Of a stretch of DNA of 64,000 nucleotides, positions 49,104 through 58,400 are shown one piece after another. The position numbers and the translations under genes were made by a program. Below the pieces are notes generated by a model. That model did not search any database, had not been told where the DNA came from, and was given only the letters and a program-made list of their open reading frames with translations. The stretch is from Streptomyces tubercidicus. GTDB taxonomy: Bacteria; Actinomycetota; Actinomycetes; Streptomycetales; Streptomycetaceae. Location of the stretch: assembly GCF_027497495.1 (NCBI RefSeq), contig NZ_CP114205.1, forward strand, positions 806,001-870,000. The letters run 5' to 3'. How positions within the stretch are numbered: the first letter of the stretch is position 1; each line of letters begins with the position of its first letter.

Positions 49104-49610
49104 TCAGCGGATGAGTTGCGCGATGGCCAGAAGCACCACTCCCGCGGAATAGGCGGCGAGGCCTGTCCGGATCCACCAGTGCTTGGCACCGACGATGCGG
49201 CTGTTCTGGGCCAGCGCCTCAAGTACCCCATCGGCCTGGTTTGCCTCGGTGACGGCGAGGGCCTCTGCGAGCCGACCGCCCTTCGTGGCACGGCGGATGT
49301 CGTCGAAGTACGTCAACGGCCGCCCCGGAGACCACCGGCTGGTGCCGTACCGGGGCAGGACGGCGAGGAGCAGGCACCCCAGTGCCCCGGCCAGAGCGGC
49401 CATGGCTACCCACAACAGCACGCTCCTGGGGACGGAGAGCCCCGATAAAGACCATCCGTGGGCCGCGACCAGGCCACCGAGCAGACTCACGGTCATGCTC
49501 ATGACCCCTAGAAGCAGAGACGCCTTACTGTCCGCACGGGCCGTCTCGGATCGCAGCTCCGCTAGCAGGCGGGCTCCCACGGACGGGATCTCCGTCCCAC
49601 TGCTGCTCAT
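49104..49610 (-). CDS. PycTM-like membrane protein (candidate Pycsar effector)
   Basis: A 168-residue protein with likely membrane segments at about 31-50, 64-86 and 149-166. It fits the PycTM (Pycsar effector) family layout: LLAELRSETARADSKASLLL before the first segment, a LPRYG turn after the second, the TYFDDI motif (about 100-105), and a soluble helical loop leading to GAKHWWIRTG before the last segment. PycTM proteins are thought to open or damage the membrane when a neighbouring cyclase makes a cyclic nucleotide. The ATG at 49610 overlaps the upstream stop by 4 bp (ATGA). The nucleotidyl cyclase lies three genes upstream in the same operon, which supports the call. I matched the family from memory, not by search. 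Confidence 0.78.
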   Translation of the reverse strand: MSSSGTEIPSVGARLLAELRSETARADSKASLLLGVMSMTVSLLGGLVAAHGWSLSGLSVPRSVLLWVAMAALAGALGCLLLAVLPRYGTSRWSPGRPLTYFDDIRRATKGGRLAEALAVTEANQADGVLEALAQNSRIVGAKHWWIRTGLAAYSAGVVLLAIAQLIR

Positions 49611-50728
49611 CGCTCCTCCTCGGCGCTGTTGGCGGACGCACCGTCCCGCTGCTTGTGGGAGTGCACCGGGGTGCCGGTGGGCCCTGCCCAGGGCAGGGAG
49701 TCCGGTGCAGGAGGAGCAGAAGCGATACCGGGCAGGTTGCGGGCGAGGAGCCCCTCCAGGATCTCCACGGCCTGTTTGTTCATGCCCGCACGCTGGTAGT
49801 CCTCCGGATGGCCTTCCTTCAACACCTGAAGGGCGACCTCTGACTGACTTCGGATCAGGGCCAGTTGGTCCCTCTGCAGGTTTTCCATCACCAACCGGGA
49901 ATCCTCCGGATGCTGCGCCAGGTGCAGGGCCCACATCGCCACGCCGCCGTGCTGGAGGTAGCTCTGGTAGTAGCGGACCTTCTCCGCTTCCAACTGCCGC
50001 GCTTCCTCATCCTGGCGACCCTGCAGCATGACCAGTTCGTGATCGTGCTGGGCCCGCTCCACATCCCGCTCCGCCCTGAGCCGGTCCTCCCGCATTTCCA
50101 AGTCGTGTGACATGCCCAGCTGTTCGTCGGTGTACCGGATTCGGCGCAGCTCCCGCTGGTGGGCAATCGCCGCGTCGTCCAGCCTGAGCCGCACGGCATA
50201 CGACGTGTGCAGCCCGGCTTCGTCTCCCAACTCGCCCACCCTGGCGAGCACCTGGTACACGGCGCGTTCGGCATCCGCACTCCGGTCGATCGGAAAGCCA
50301 CGGCTGACCGGGTACATCAGCTGCTCCAGCCGGCGCTTCAGGAGAGCGGGCACGTTCCGCTCTCCGCTGGCCACGAACTTTTGCGGCCGGGAGACCTGCC
50401 AGGTCAGCTCTACCTCGGCGGTGAAGTCGAAGGCGTCGTTGTCGCTTGGCAGCAACAGCGACACGGTGCAGGTGTGCACCCCCATGTCGACTTCGTAGAC
50501 AGCGGTGTACCGCCTGGTGGCGAACAGAGGGCGCGTCGGCCGATGAGGTGGCAGGTAAACATCGAACTCCCCTTTGTCCGTGGTGAAGACCAGCGCATTG
50601 TCGATTCGGCTGTGCCCCTTGCGGTGGTCGAACCGGGACAACTGGCGAACGGTCAACACCGGGTCGACCAGCTCACTGTGCCGGTTCGCTCCCTGGTCCC
50701 AGTCGGGCTCGCGGCGGATGTCCACCAT
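49607..50728 (-). CDS. Band-7/SPFH-like protein with long coiled coil
   Basis: A 373-residue protein. The N-terminal 180 residues look like a beta-rich band-7 (SPFH/PHB) type domain without a leading membrane segment. A charged, heptad-rich coiled coil follows at about 190-270 (RLRAERDVERAQHDHELVML). The C-terminal 50 residues are Pro/Ser-rich and probably disordered. SPFH proteins form ring or cage assemblies at membranes, so it may scaffold the PycTM-like protein, with which it is coupled by a 4-bp overlap. It lies 70 bp after the degenerate-P-loop protein gene. The SPFH assignment rests on overall pattern and is moderate; the coiled coil is clear. Confidence 0.65.
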   Translation of the reverse strand: MVDIRREPDWDQGANRHSELVDPVLTVRQLSRFDHRKGHSRIDNALVFTTDKGEFDVYLPPHRPTRPLFATRRYTAVYEVDMGVHTCTVSLLLPSDNDAFDFTAEVELTWQVSRPQKFVASGERNVPALLKRRLEQLMYPVSRGFPIDRSADAERAVYQVLARVGELGDEAGLHTSYAVRLRLDDAAIAHQRELRRIRYTDEQLGMSHDLEMREDRLRAERDVERAQHDHELVMLQGRQDEEARQLEAEKVRYYQSYLQHGGVAMWALHLAQHPEDSRLVMENLQRDQLALIRSQSEVALQVLKEGHPEDYQRAGMNKQAVEILEGLLARNLPGIASAPPAPDSLPWAGPTGTPVHSHKQRDGASANSAEEER

Positions 50729-50798
50729 GGTTCATCTCTCCTCACTCAGTGGTGATCCGGAATTTCGCGGCCCGTGGCCGCAGACGAGAGGCGGCGCC

Positions 50799-52904
50799 TT
50801 ACAGCACGGCCATCAGACGATGGGCCACCGCGGGCGGGCCGCCCCCTCGCCGGTCGCGCAGTGTCCCGAGCATGTGGTCGAGGCGCTTACGGTCCTCAGC
50901 GGAGCCGACAAACGTCGGAAGCAGCATCGCCAGTTCCCCCTCGGCCTGCGGATCGCCGTCCGCCTCAAGGACCCATCCGGCCAGGGCCTTCAAGGCATCG
51001 GCTGTGTACCGCAGATCACCCAAGGCGGTCTGCCAGAGCAGGGACAGCCACCGTGCGTCCTCGGTCGGACCCGTTGAGGCAGCCTCCGCGTGCCACCGCA
51101 ACAACAGTCGGCTGTCGGCGTGCGCGCAGGCCAGGACAAACGCGTGCAGCGTGAGGCAACGGCCGGAAGGCCCGTCCCGGAGGAGTTCGACCAGGTCGCG
51201 TAGCACCCGGCTGCGCACCGATGCCGATTCGTCGCTCAGCAGCAGCGCGACGGACTCGGCGATGTGCTGCGCCTCCTGTTCGTCATCCCCGGTGCGAGCG
51301 GCTTTCGCCAACGCCTGCAGCGCTTCGTCGGGCATCCTCGGGCCCACCAGGGCGTAGGCCCGGATGGCTGTCCAGCGAAGCCGTGGTCCGGCCTCCTCCT
51401 CGCACCAGGAACGCAGGATCGGCGGGATGTTCGGGGCGCCGACGGCGTGCGCCGTCGCGAGGGCGTTGGCGGCGACGAGGCAGTCGCGGTAGAGCTTCGA
51501 CTTCGCCCAGCCCTCGATGAGCAGGGCCATCGCCGACGGCAAGTCAGTCTGGGCGAGCACCGCGGCGGTCACTGCCGCGCGGGTACGCACCAGCGGCCGG
51601 CCGTCCTGTGCGAGCTTCCGGAGCCACGCGAGCAGAGCAGGCCGCGCGGAGGGGTGGCTCGTCCAGACCTCGCGGAGGACCTCGACCGAGGCTCGGGGCT
51701 CCTGGAAGCGGGCCACGCGCTGGCGCACGGGTCCCCACTCGGTGTGTTCCTCCTTCCAGTACTCGACAGCTCGGGCCAAGCGCAGGCGTTTGGTGATGGA
51801 CGTCCCGAAGATACCGACCTGGGGTTCCCTCCCGGCGTCCTCCGTTCTCTGGAACTCCGCGTACAGGGTGTCGCTGAGCTCCGCGGTCAGGGCGTAGGCG
51901 GCCTCGTCGAACGCTGCCAGGGAGATGAGGAACGCCTTGTCCCGGAGCTGGGTTTCGTCGCCCCCGAACCATTCCCGGACCTGCTCCCGGACGAGTCTCG
52001 GGCCGACGCTCGCCAGTTCCTCCCGAGTGGTCGTGCCGTCCGCGTGTGCGGCCAGTGCCTTCGCGAACGCCGCCGCCTCCCGCAGCTGGTGGTCGCCCCG
52101 GCCGAGGAACTCCTGGGAGAGTTCCAGAGCCAGCAGCTCGCGCTCCCTCCGCGGGTCGTCCACCAGGGCGTGCAGGTGTGACCGGAGCACAGCCTGGGGC
52201 GACGGCGGCACCCATGGGACGGGGTCGACGCCCCGCAGGGTCGCGAACAGGTCGACGGTGATGACCAGATAGGCGTCCTTCTCCTCTAGGGCGTCCCTCA
52301 GGGCCCACAGGTCGATATCGCGCAGTGGGTTCTCCCTGCCCGTCACCAGGTCGCTCACGAGGTAGCCGTGCGAATCGCTGTTCACCTCGTCCTTCAGCGC
52401 GGTCGGCGGGGTGTTGGGGTCGACGGCGCGTACGGGCACGGCGTCCATGGAGCGCAGCAGCATCAGGGCAGCGCTGCGGCGGCCGGTGAAGGGCGCGCCG
52501 TACAGCACGAGTACCCGCTTCTCGCGCAGCTGGTCGCGCAGGGGGTGCACGAGCTCCTCGTACCCGGCGAACTCCCTAGTCAGTTGGTCGAGTTCGGACG
52601 AGGGGATGTCTCCGGAGGTGTGGGTGGCGGCGCCGAAACGGTAGTGGTGCTCCACCTTCGTGCCGAGAACGACGTCGCCTCCGACGCTGCCCCCGCTGAC
52701 CCCGGTCTGATCGCCGCCGACCAGGCTGCCGCTGACCGAGGCCGGTACGTGCTCGTACAGCTCACGCCGCGCCGCCCACGGGTCCTGCGGGCGGTCGTCC
52801 TCCGCCTCGGTGTGCTCGTCGTTGCTCTGCTCCTGTGGGTCGGCCGCCGGGTCGGTGTCGCCCTGGGAGCGATCCGCCTGCTTGTCACCAGGCTGCTCGC
52901 TCAT
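50799..52904 (-). CDS. Degenerate P-loop protein with HEAT-like repeats and a Gly-rich signalling motif
   Basis: A 701-residue protein of unrecognised family. Residues 1-50 are acidic and Gln-rich. A Gly-rich motif follows (GGDQTGVSGGSVGGDVVLG, then VEHHY), which is repeated almost word for word at the end of the cyclase encoded just upstream. A P-loop-like VLYGAPFTGRRSAAL (about 131-140) has Arg at the usual Lys position, and YLVITVDLF resembles Walker B, so nucleotide hydrolysis is doubtful. The C-terminal half is helical with Ala/Leu-rich repeats like HEAT repeats. The start is the ATG at 52904, in a 4-bp overlap with the cyclase stop; an open extension further upstream is only a shadow of the cyclase gene. 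It may be an adaptor or sensor for the cyclase. Confidence 0.75.
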   Translation of the reverse strand: MSEQPGDKQADRSQGDTDPAADPQEQSNDEHTEAEDDRPQDPWAARRELYEHVPASVSGSLVGGDQTGVSGGSVGGDVVLGTKVEHHYRFGAATHTSGDIPSSELDQLTREFAGYEELVHPLRDQLREKRVLVLYGAPFTGRRSAALMLLRSMDAVPVRAVDPNTPPTALKDEVNSDSHGYLVSDLVTGRENPLRDIDLWALRDALEEKDAYLVITVDLFATLRGVDPVPWVPPSPQAVLRSHLHALVDDPRRERELLALELSQEFLGRGDHQLREAAAFAKALAAHADGTTTREELASVGPRLVREQVREWFGGDETQLRDKAFLISLAAFDEAAYALTAELSDTLYAEFQRTEDAGREPQVGIFGTSITKRLRLARAVEYWKEEHTEWGPVRQRVARFQEPRASVEVLREVWTSHPSARPALLAWLRKLAQDGRPLVRTRAAVTAAVLAQTDLPSAMALLIEGWAKSKLYRDCLVAANALATAHAVGAPNIPPILRSWCEEEAGPRLRWTAIRAYALVGPRMPDEALQALAKAARTGDDEQEAQHIAESVALLLSDESASVRSRVLRDLVELLRDGPSGRCLTLHAFVLACAHADSRLLLRWHAEAASTGPTEDARWLSLLWQTALGDLRYTADALKALAGWVLEADGDPQAEGELAMLLPTFVGSAEDRKRLDHMLGTLRDRRGGGPPAVAHRLMAVL

Positions 52905-53758
52905 GCCTGCTCGCTCCGGCCCTCGTGCCGGACAGAGCCCATGACCACGTCCCTGGTGACGTGGCCACCGCTGACCCCGGTCTGATCGCCGTTGACCTGG
53001 CTGCCGCCGACCGACACGGTCCCGCCGTTGAACGCGAATGCTGCCCCGGTGCTCGCAGGCACCGAGACAGGCGCCGCGGGAGCCTGCCCGGCGGCATCGT
53101 TGGGCGCACCCCCGCCGCCGAGCCCGGCGGGCGCGGGTCCCGGGGCAGGGACGGTAGTGACATGCGGGAGCGGACCGTGCAGCCACAGGTCGAGCCGGTC
53201 CTTCTTCACGGCCACCGCGGCGTGGTAGAACTCCTCCGGGCGCAGTCCGCGGTGTCCGTGGCGGACCACTCCTTCGTAGACGGGGGACGACACCCCCAGC
53301 ACACAGTCCGCGTCCCGCTGCGCGAGCCCTTCGCGCAGGGCGTCGGCATCGAGCAGCCGGCAGGACTGGTTGAGGTCGTGGCCGACGAGCCCGCCGACCG
53401 TGCCCTGCTTCGGGTCGAAGGCGACCTCCCCCGCGGCCAGTACCATCCGCAGCCGCATCTGGGCACTGCTCGATGCCAACCGGTTGTACTGGCACAACGC
53501 GTCCGGGGTGGTCGTCAACAGGGCCCGGAGGAGCACAGTTTTCGGGATGTCGGCGCTGACCAGCACGATCAGGCCGTCCCCGCGGTCCTCGCGGTACTGC
53601 ATGTTCCTCTCGACACCCGCCTCGGCCAGGGTGTCCTCCACCACGTTGTGCAGTTCCCGGCGCAGGCAGGCCTGCACCACATCGCCCCGTCGGCTGAAGT
53701 CCTCGATGTCCAGCAGCAGAATGGTGCGGTTGACGGGTTCTGTCAGGGCCAGAGTCAT
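52901..53758 (-). CDS. Class III nucleotidyl cyclase with a Gly-rich C-terminal motif (Pycsar-cyclase-like)
   Basis: A 285-residue protein with a class III cyclase domain at about 10-200. Both metal-binding aspartates are present: Asp17 in LLLDIEDFS and Asp61 in RGDGLIVLV. The later VGGLVGHDLNQSCRLLDA matches the cyclase region where small actinobacterial homologs keep SRLLDA-like residues. After a Pro/Ala-rich linker, the C-terminus has GGDQTGVSGG-type residues (NGDQTGVSGGHVTRDVVMG) shared with the next protein. The operon also contains a PycTM-like effector, so a cyclic pyrimidine or other cNMP alarm is the likely product; base specificity cannot be read from sequence alone. The ATG at 53758 has GAGAGG upstream. 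A housekeeping adenylate cyclase role is less likely given the neighbours. Confidence 0.82.
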   Translation of the reverse strand: MTLALTEPVNRTILLLDIEDFSRRGDVVQACLRRELHNVVEDTLAEAGVERNMQYREDRGDGLIVLVSADIPKTVLLRALLTTTPDALCQYNRLASSSAQMRLRMVLAAGEVAFDPKQGTVGGLVGHDLNQSCRLLDADALREGLAQRDADCVLGVSSPVYEGVVRHGHRGLRPEEFYHAAVAVKKDRLDLWLHGPLPHVTTVPAPGPAPAGLGGGGAPNDAAGQAPAAPVSVPASTGAAFAFNGGTVSVGGSQVNGDQTGVSGGHVTRDVVMGSVRHEGRSEQA

Positions 53759-53888
53759 AGGTGCCTCTCGGACGGTCGGGCTCGGTCCGGAGCACTATCT
53801 CGTAGGGGTCTGACAGTGGAGAAGGAACAGCTGCACACAGCGTCTGTAGCCGATGTCACACAACTCGCCCCGACTGCGGAGCCGTCGG

Positions 53889-54584
53889 CTATTCGCCGCC
53901 CCCAATCCGGCGCAGCAGGTCCGGGCGGACGATGACCAGTCCTCTGCGGCTGGTGCGCACGATGTCGCGTTCCCGCAGCTCTTTCAGAAGCCTGGCCACC
54001 GCCTCGCGGGAGGCTCCGACCGCGCCTGCCAGCTCGTGCTGGCTGAGACCGGTGGTCAGGCGCACCCCCTCCGCATCCTGCACCCCGTGTGTGCGCGACA
54101 GCTCCAGGATCAGGAGCGACAACCGCTCACGAACGCCGAGCGCTCCTTGCTCCACGCGTCGCCGGTCGCTGGCCTGTGTCCGGTCCCCAATGAGGCTGAG
54201 CAGTTGGAGGGCAGTAGCCGGGAACTCCGCGAGATGGTCCAGGAATCTGCCACGCTCTATCGTGACGGCCTCGACCCTTCCGAGTGCGGCGACCGTCGCC
54301 GAGCGCGAGCGGCCGCTGACTGCGGAGGCCTCACCAACGATATCGCCCGGCCCCCGCAGGGCGAGCAGAGCTTCGTAGCCGTTGGCCGCGGAGTGGATGA
54401 CCTTGGTCCAGCCGGCGAGGATGACCATCACGTGGGTGGACGGTTCGTCCTGATGCACCAGGACGGACCGCGGGCTGTACTTCATGGGCCGGCCCAGCTC
54501 CAGCAGCGCGACCCGCTCCTGGTGCTCCAACCGGGCCAGGAACGGAACTTGGTCGTCGAGCCTGCTGGCTCGTGACGGCGTCAT
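53889..54584 (-). CDS. Crp/Fnr-family regulator with cNMP-binding domain
   Basis: A 231-residue regulator. The cyclic-nucleotide-binding barrel has the phosphate-binding cassette GDIVGEASAVSGRSRSATVA, in which the GE and RSAT residues expected to contact cNMP are kept. The C-terminal Crp-type helix-turn-helix reads LSQHELAGAVGASREAVARL. I chose the ATG at 54584 (GGAG upstream, normal family length); a GTG at 54689 would add 35 residues of low-complexity sequence. It lies 130 bp upstream of the cyclase on the same strand, so it may sense the cyclase product and control this operon. It could also be a global regulator homolog picked up with the block. Confidence 0.88.
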   Translation of the reverse strand: MTPSRASRLDDQVPFLARLEHQERVALLELGRPMKYSPRSVLVHQDEPSTHVMVILAGWTKVIHSAANGYEALLALRGPGDIVGEASAVSGRSRSATVAALGRVEAVTIERGRFLDHLAEFPATALQLLSLIGDRTQASDRRRVEQGALGVRERLSLLILELSRTHGVQDAEGVRLTTGLSQHELAGAVGASREAVARLLKELRERDIVRTSRRGLVIVRPDLLRRIGGGE

Positions 54585-55434
54585 GGGCTTGGACTCCGCG
54601 GGGACGGCCGCTGGTCCCGGCTGCCCCGACACAGGGTTGACCACGCCGTCGGTATCCACCCGCACTCCCCCAAAGCCGCTCCACTCCACGGTACTTCAGC
54701 GAAGTCTTCCTTTCACACCCTGCGCATCCTGCCTATGGCACACGAACCAGCGCGCCCCAGTTGCGCGCGTCCTCCTGGCGCCGGCAAAGACCTACACGCA
54801 GGCAGGTAGGACACTGTCGGCGCCGACCCCACCGAGCAGACTGACACGGCGAACGTCCGGCCCCCAGCCGTGGCTCCCGAGAGCGCACGAGAGCCGGTAC
54901 CCGGACCAGACCCTGCAAGGAATGACCTGCCCAAGGTCAGCCCAGGAAACTCAGCCGCACCTTTCGGTCCGGATTGTCACCGTTCGTATCCGCCAACCTC
55001 CGTTAAGGCAACCCCAGGCTAACGGGATTACCCCCCCACCCAGCGACAATGCTTGGCCACACCCTCCTGGGATGACCACGGCGGCGGCAGCACCTGTGAG
55101 GTCGCAGCAAACCGCCCCTGCCTGGTTGGGCTGGCAGCCCGGCACCCTCCTTGGCATCTTCACGCCCACCGCGAGAGGAGCACGGCCAGAATCGTGCGCG
55201 GAAGCAACCAGTGTTCGCATGATCTGCGGACTACTCCGAGGCCTTACTCAATGGCTGGCAGGCCCCCAGGCCTGGCAGCCAATCGAGCAGGCGCGCGGCA
55301 TCGCACACCAACGGGCACAGAGCTCAAGGGAGAGAAGGCGCCCCACATCATGTTGGGAAGGTTCGACGAATCACTGGTCGCCCCGGGCGCAAGTGTGATC
55401 AACTTAACACTCAGCCAGGGCGAGGGGGCGAGGG
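54585..55434. other. Intergenic region carrying repeat R3 and two divergent promoters
   Basis: About 850 bp lie between the regulator gene and the helicase gene. It contains repeat R3 and must hold the promoters of the block-2 operon (leftward) and the helicase operon (rightward). A 108-codon plus-strand frame (55072-55398) is present but has no recognisable motif or ribosome site, so I do not call it a gene. Confidence 0.6.
54937..55013 (-). repeat. 77-bp island repeat R3
   Basis: Third repeat, starting 7270 bp after R2. After the conserved TAA the minus strand reads RRLADTNGDNPDRKVRLSFL-G and a TGA. It is closest to R1. If the repeats are attachment scars, the parent gene or a further copy is expected to the right, beyond position 64000. 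Confidence 0.85.
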
Positions 55435-58400
55435 GTGTCAGAGGCGTTGGTGCACCGGTTGGCCGAACTCCTTCGAGTTCGCGGTGCGATGGACTCGGAT
55501 TCCCTGTTACGGGCTGCCCGCGAGTTCTGGCCCGGAGTAAGCCGCCAGCGTCTGGCGCAACTGGTCCGCGCCGCCGAGGGCCTGGGAGCCGTGAGGACGT
55601 GTCACGGGGTAGTTGAGGCATGTGCGGTGGCCGGCATCGCGGACGCGGAGAAGGGGGACCAGCGCAAGCCTGGGGTATTGCGAGCGGTGGTGTTGGATGT
55701 CGAGGCCGCGGTCCGTGCCAGTGCCCAACATCCTGGTGGGGAGCGTCGGATTTACCAGCTCGGTGCAGTGAGGCTGTCCGCTGATGCGAGATGGGTGGAC
55801 GAGGCTCCGGAGTTCGAGGGCTGGCTGCGACTGCCGGACCCGAAGTGGGAAGCCCTGATCCGCGGTGTGGACGCCTCGACCCGGTACCACCAAGAAGCCC
55901 GGGCCGCCAGTGATGTATTGGGAGATTTCCGTGAGTGGCTCGGGGACGCGGACATTCTGGTGGCTTTCAACGGCGCGGTCGCGGACTTCAGGTGGCTCGA
56001 CGCCGAGTGCTCACGAGCGGAGCTTCCCGCTGTCGACGGAGTGCTGCGGGTGGACGCTCTGTACCTGGCGCAGGCGGTGTGGCCGTGGTTGGACTCCTAC
56101 CGGCTGGGAGACGTGGCCGTGTCCGCGGGAACGGCAGTGCAGGCCGGGCGGCTGCATGACGCTGTGACGGACGCCCGTGTGACCGCACTGGTCGTCAAGG
56201 CAGCAGTGCGGGAGATGGTCGGCTGGTCTGATTCGTGGTGGCGACTCGTGACATCCGTCGGAGCGGGATCCGCAGCGTGGGCGCTGGTGGCGTCGCTGAT
56301 GGACCGGAAGCCGGGCGGGACCGTGGACGACGAGAGCGTCGCGGAGTTGCTGGCGGAGGCAGTACGCGAATGGGGCGAGCCCGTGCGCTCGCCGGACGGG
56401 GAGAGTCCAGGCTTGGCTGCTCTCCCGCTTCCAGCTCAACTGCTGGGACCTGATGGGCGGGTAGATCCGCATCGGCTCGCGCTAGCCGTCGCAGCGGGGA
56501 GGGATGTGGAGTGGCGACCGGCGCAGCAAGAGATGGCGAGATGGCTCGGCGGGCAGGTCGACGCTGGGCGGGACGGGATGTGCGAGGCGCCGACGGGGAC
56601 GGGGAAGAGTCTGGCAGTGCTCGGGGTGGCTTTGGACTGGCTGGCGGCCGAACCCGGCCGGCGGGTGGTCGTCTCAACGTTCACACGCCAGTTGCAGGAG
56701 CAATTAGCGGGAGATGTGTTGGCCCTGGCACGCGTGGTGCCAGGCCTGGAGTCGCTCGCCGCTGTAGTCAAGGGTCAGCGTAACCGCGTGTCGTTGCGGG
56801 CCTTGGTGGCTGCGCTGGTAGACGCGGCCGAGGCGGCTGGCGGGGGGCGGGCTCGACGGACCCGCTTCGTCGGCGACGTGGTATTCCGTGAGGTGCTGGT
56901 GTGGTTCCTACGCCGTCTGACGACCGCACGAGGGCGAGCGCAGATGTGGTCGGCACGCAGCGTGGACATACAGGATCTACCGGCGTTCCTCGTCGAGTAC
57001 GTGCAGGCCGCGTCCGGCGGGGTGCTGCCACTGTGGCTGGCGAGCGTGAGCCAGGAAGCGGAGGACTACCGCCGTGGTTCGGATTCGCCGCTCGCCCCGT
57101 GGACGGACTCGGTGGGCGAGGCTGTCGCGGGCCATCGACTGGTGATCGCGAATCATGCCTTACTCCAGGTGCAGGCTGGTGCCTTCGACCGTTCCACCCT
57201 GCTGGTGGCCGATGAGGCACACGCGCTGGAACAAGCGGTGACCGTGGCGTCGACGGCACAGGTCGACATCCGCGCGGTGGAGAACCTGTTCGCGGACGCA
57301 GAGCGGTGGGTCCCTGATTTCCGGCGCGCCGACGCCTCGGAGTTCTCGAAGCTGCTGCGGGAGGGGCAGCGGCTACTGGAGACCGAGGCGATGCCGCGTG
57401 CGGCACAAGGGGTATTCGATGCGGTGGGCGGCGAACCGGGGCGCCGCGTGGCGACATTGGCGAGTCCGTACGGGGGGCTGGTCACGGTGGCCGGTGCCCG
57501 TCAGCTGCTGGAGCGGCTTGAGCGGTTGGGCAGCTGGGCTCAGGCGGCGGGCCGGGAGCTGGCCCGGCTGACGGGTCTGCCGGAGGTACGGCAAGCGCCG
57601 TGGTGGGAGCGTGAACGTGTCGCGCTGCTCGTGGCGCGCGTGGGGCTGCTGGCGCAGGAGGCCGCGACGGTGGTGGCGGATGCCCGCGATGTGCTCGGGA
57701 CGTCTCCGGATGAGGCGGACACCGCGGATGAGGTGGATGCGGATGACGATGAGGATCTGGAGTGGGACGAGGAGCCTCCGGAGAGTGTGCAGGATCTGGG
57801 GGAGGAACCATTGCAGCAGGCTCTTCGTGGCCTGACGGCGGCGGCGGCGAACCGGGTGGTTTTCGCAAGCGAGGGCGGGGAGGTGACCGCTGCGGTGGTA
57901 GCGCGCCGCTATCCCTTCTCGGTGTCCTCCGCGCCGATCGAGCTGAGCGCGGATCCGCAGTGGCGTCGGGTCCGTAACAGCTTCGGCCGAATCATGTATG
58001 TGTCGGCGACGCTCCAGGTCGCGGGATCCTGGGCGTTCGTCCGGCAGCGTCTGGGGTTGGGCAGCGAGGTGGACGCGTGCGCGCTGCCGAGTCCTTTCGA
58101 CGCCTCCCGGCAGGCCCGGCTGCTGTGTTTCGCAGACTTTCCCAGCTGGGCCGAGCACCCGCAGGCTGCCTACCGTACGGTCGCGCACCAGCTGGCGGGG
58201 TACGCGCGTCAGGTCGTCCGTGAACGGCACGGGGCCTTCGAGCACGGGGCGCTGGTACTGACGACGTCAACGGCGGCCGCGGAGGCGGTTTCGGAGCGGC
58301 TACTGGAACAGCTCGCCGTGGACGGAGCTTCGCTGCCGGTGGCCGTGGCGCCGCTGCTGGGCAATGCGCGTGCCGTGAGGGAGTTCCGTGACCTGGGCGG

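Noticed and set aside
52905..53795. N-terminal extension that would make the degenerate P-loop protein 998 residues long
   Set aside because: The extra sequence overlaps the cyclase gene in another frame and is Arg/Pro-rich noise. The ATG at 52904 makes a 4-bp overlap with the cyclase stop.
41748..55013. The 77-bp repeats as integron attC sites or a CRISPR array
   Set aside because: The length fits attC, but the GTTRRRY core and paired inverted boxes are not conserved in all copies. Kilobase spacing and three copies exclude a CRISPR array. A GGTTGTC/GACAACC inverted pair exists only in R1.
55072..55398. A 108-codon plus-strand frame upstream of the helicase gene
   Set aside because: No ribosome site, no recognisable motif and unremarkable composition, and the reverse strand is open too.
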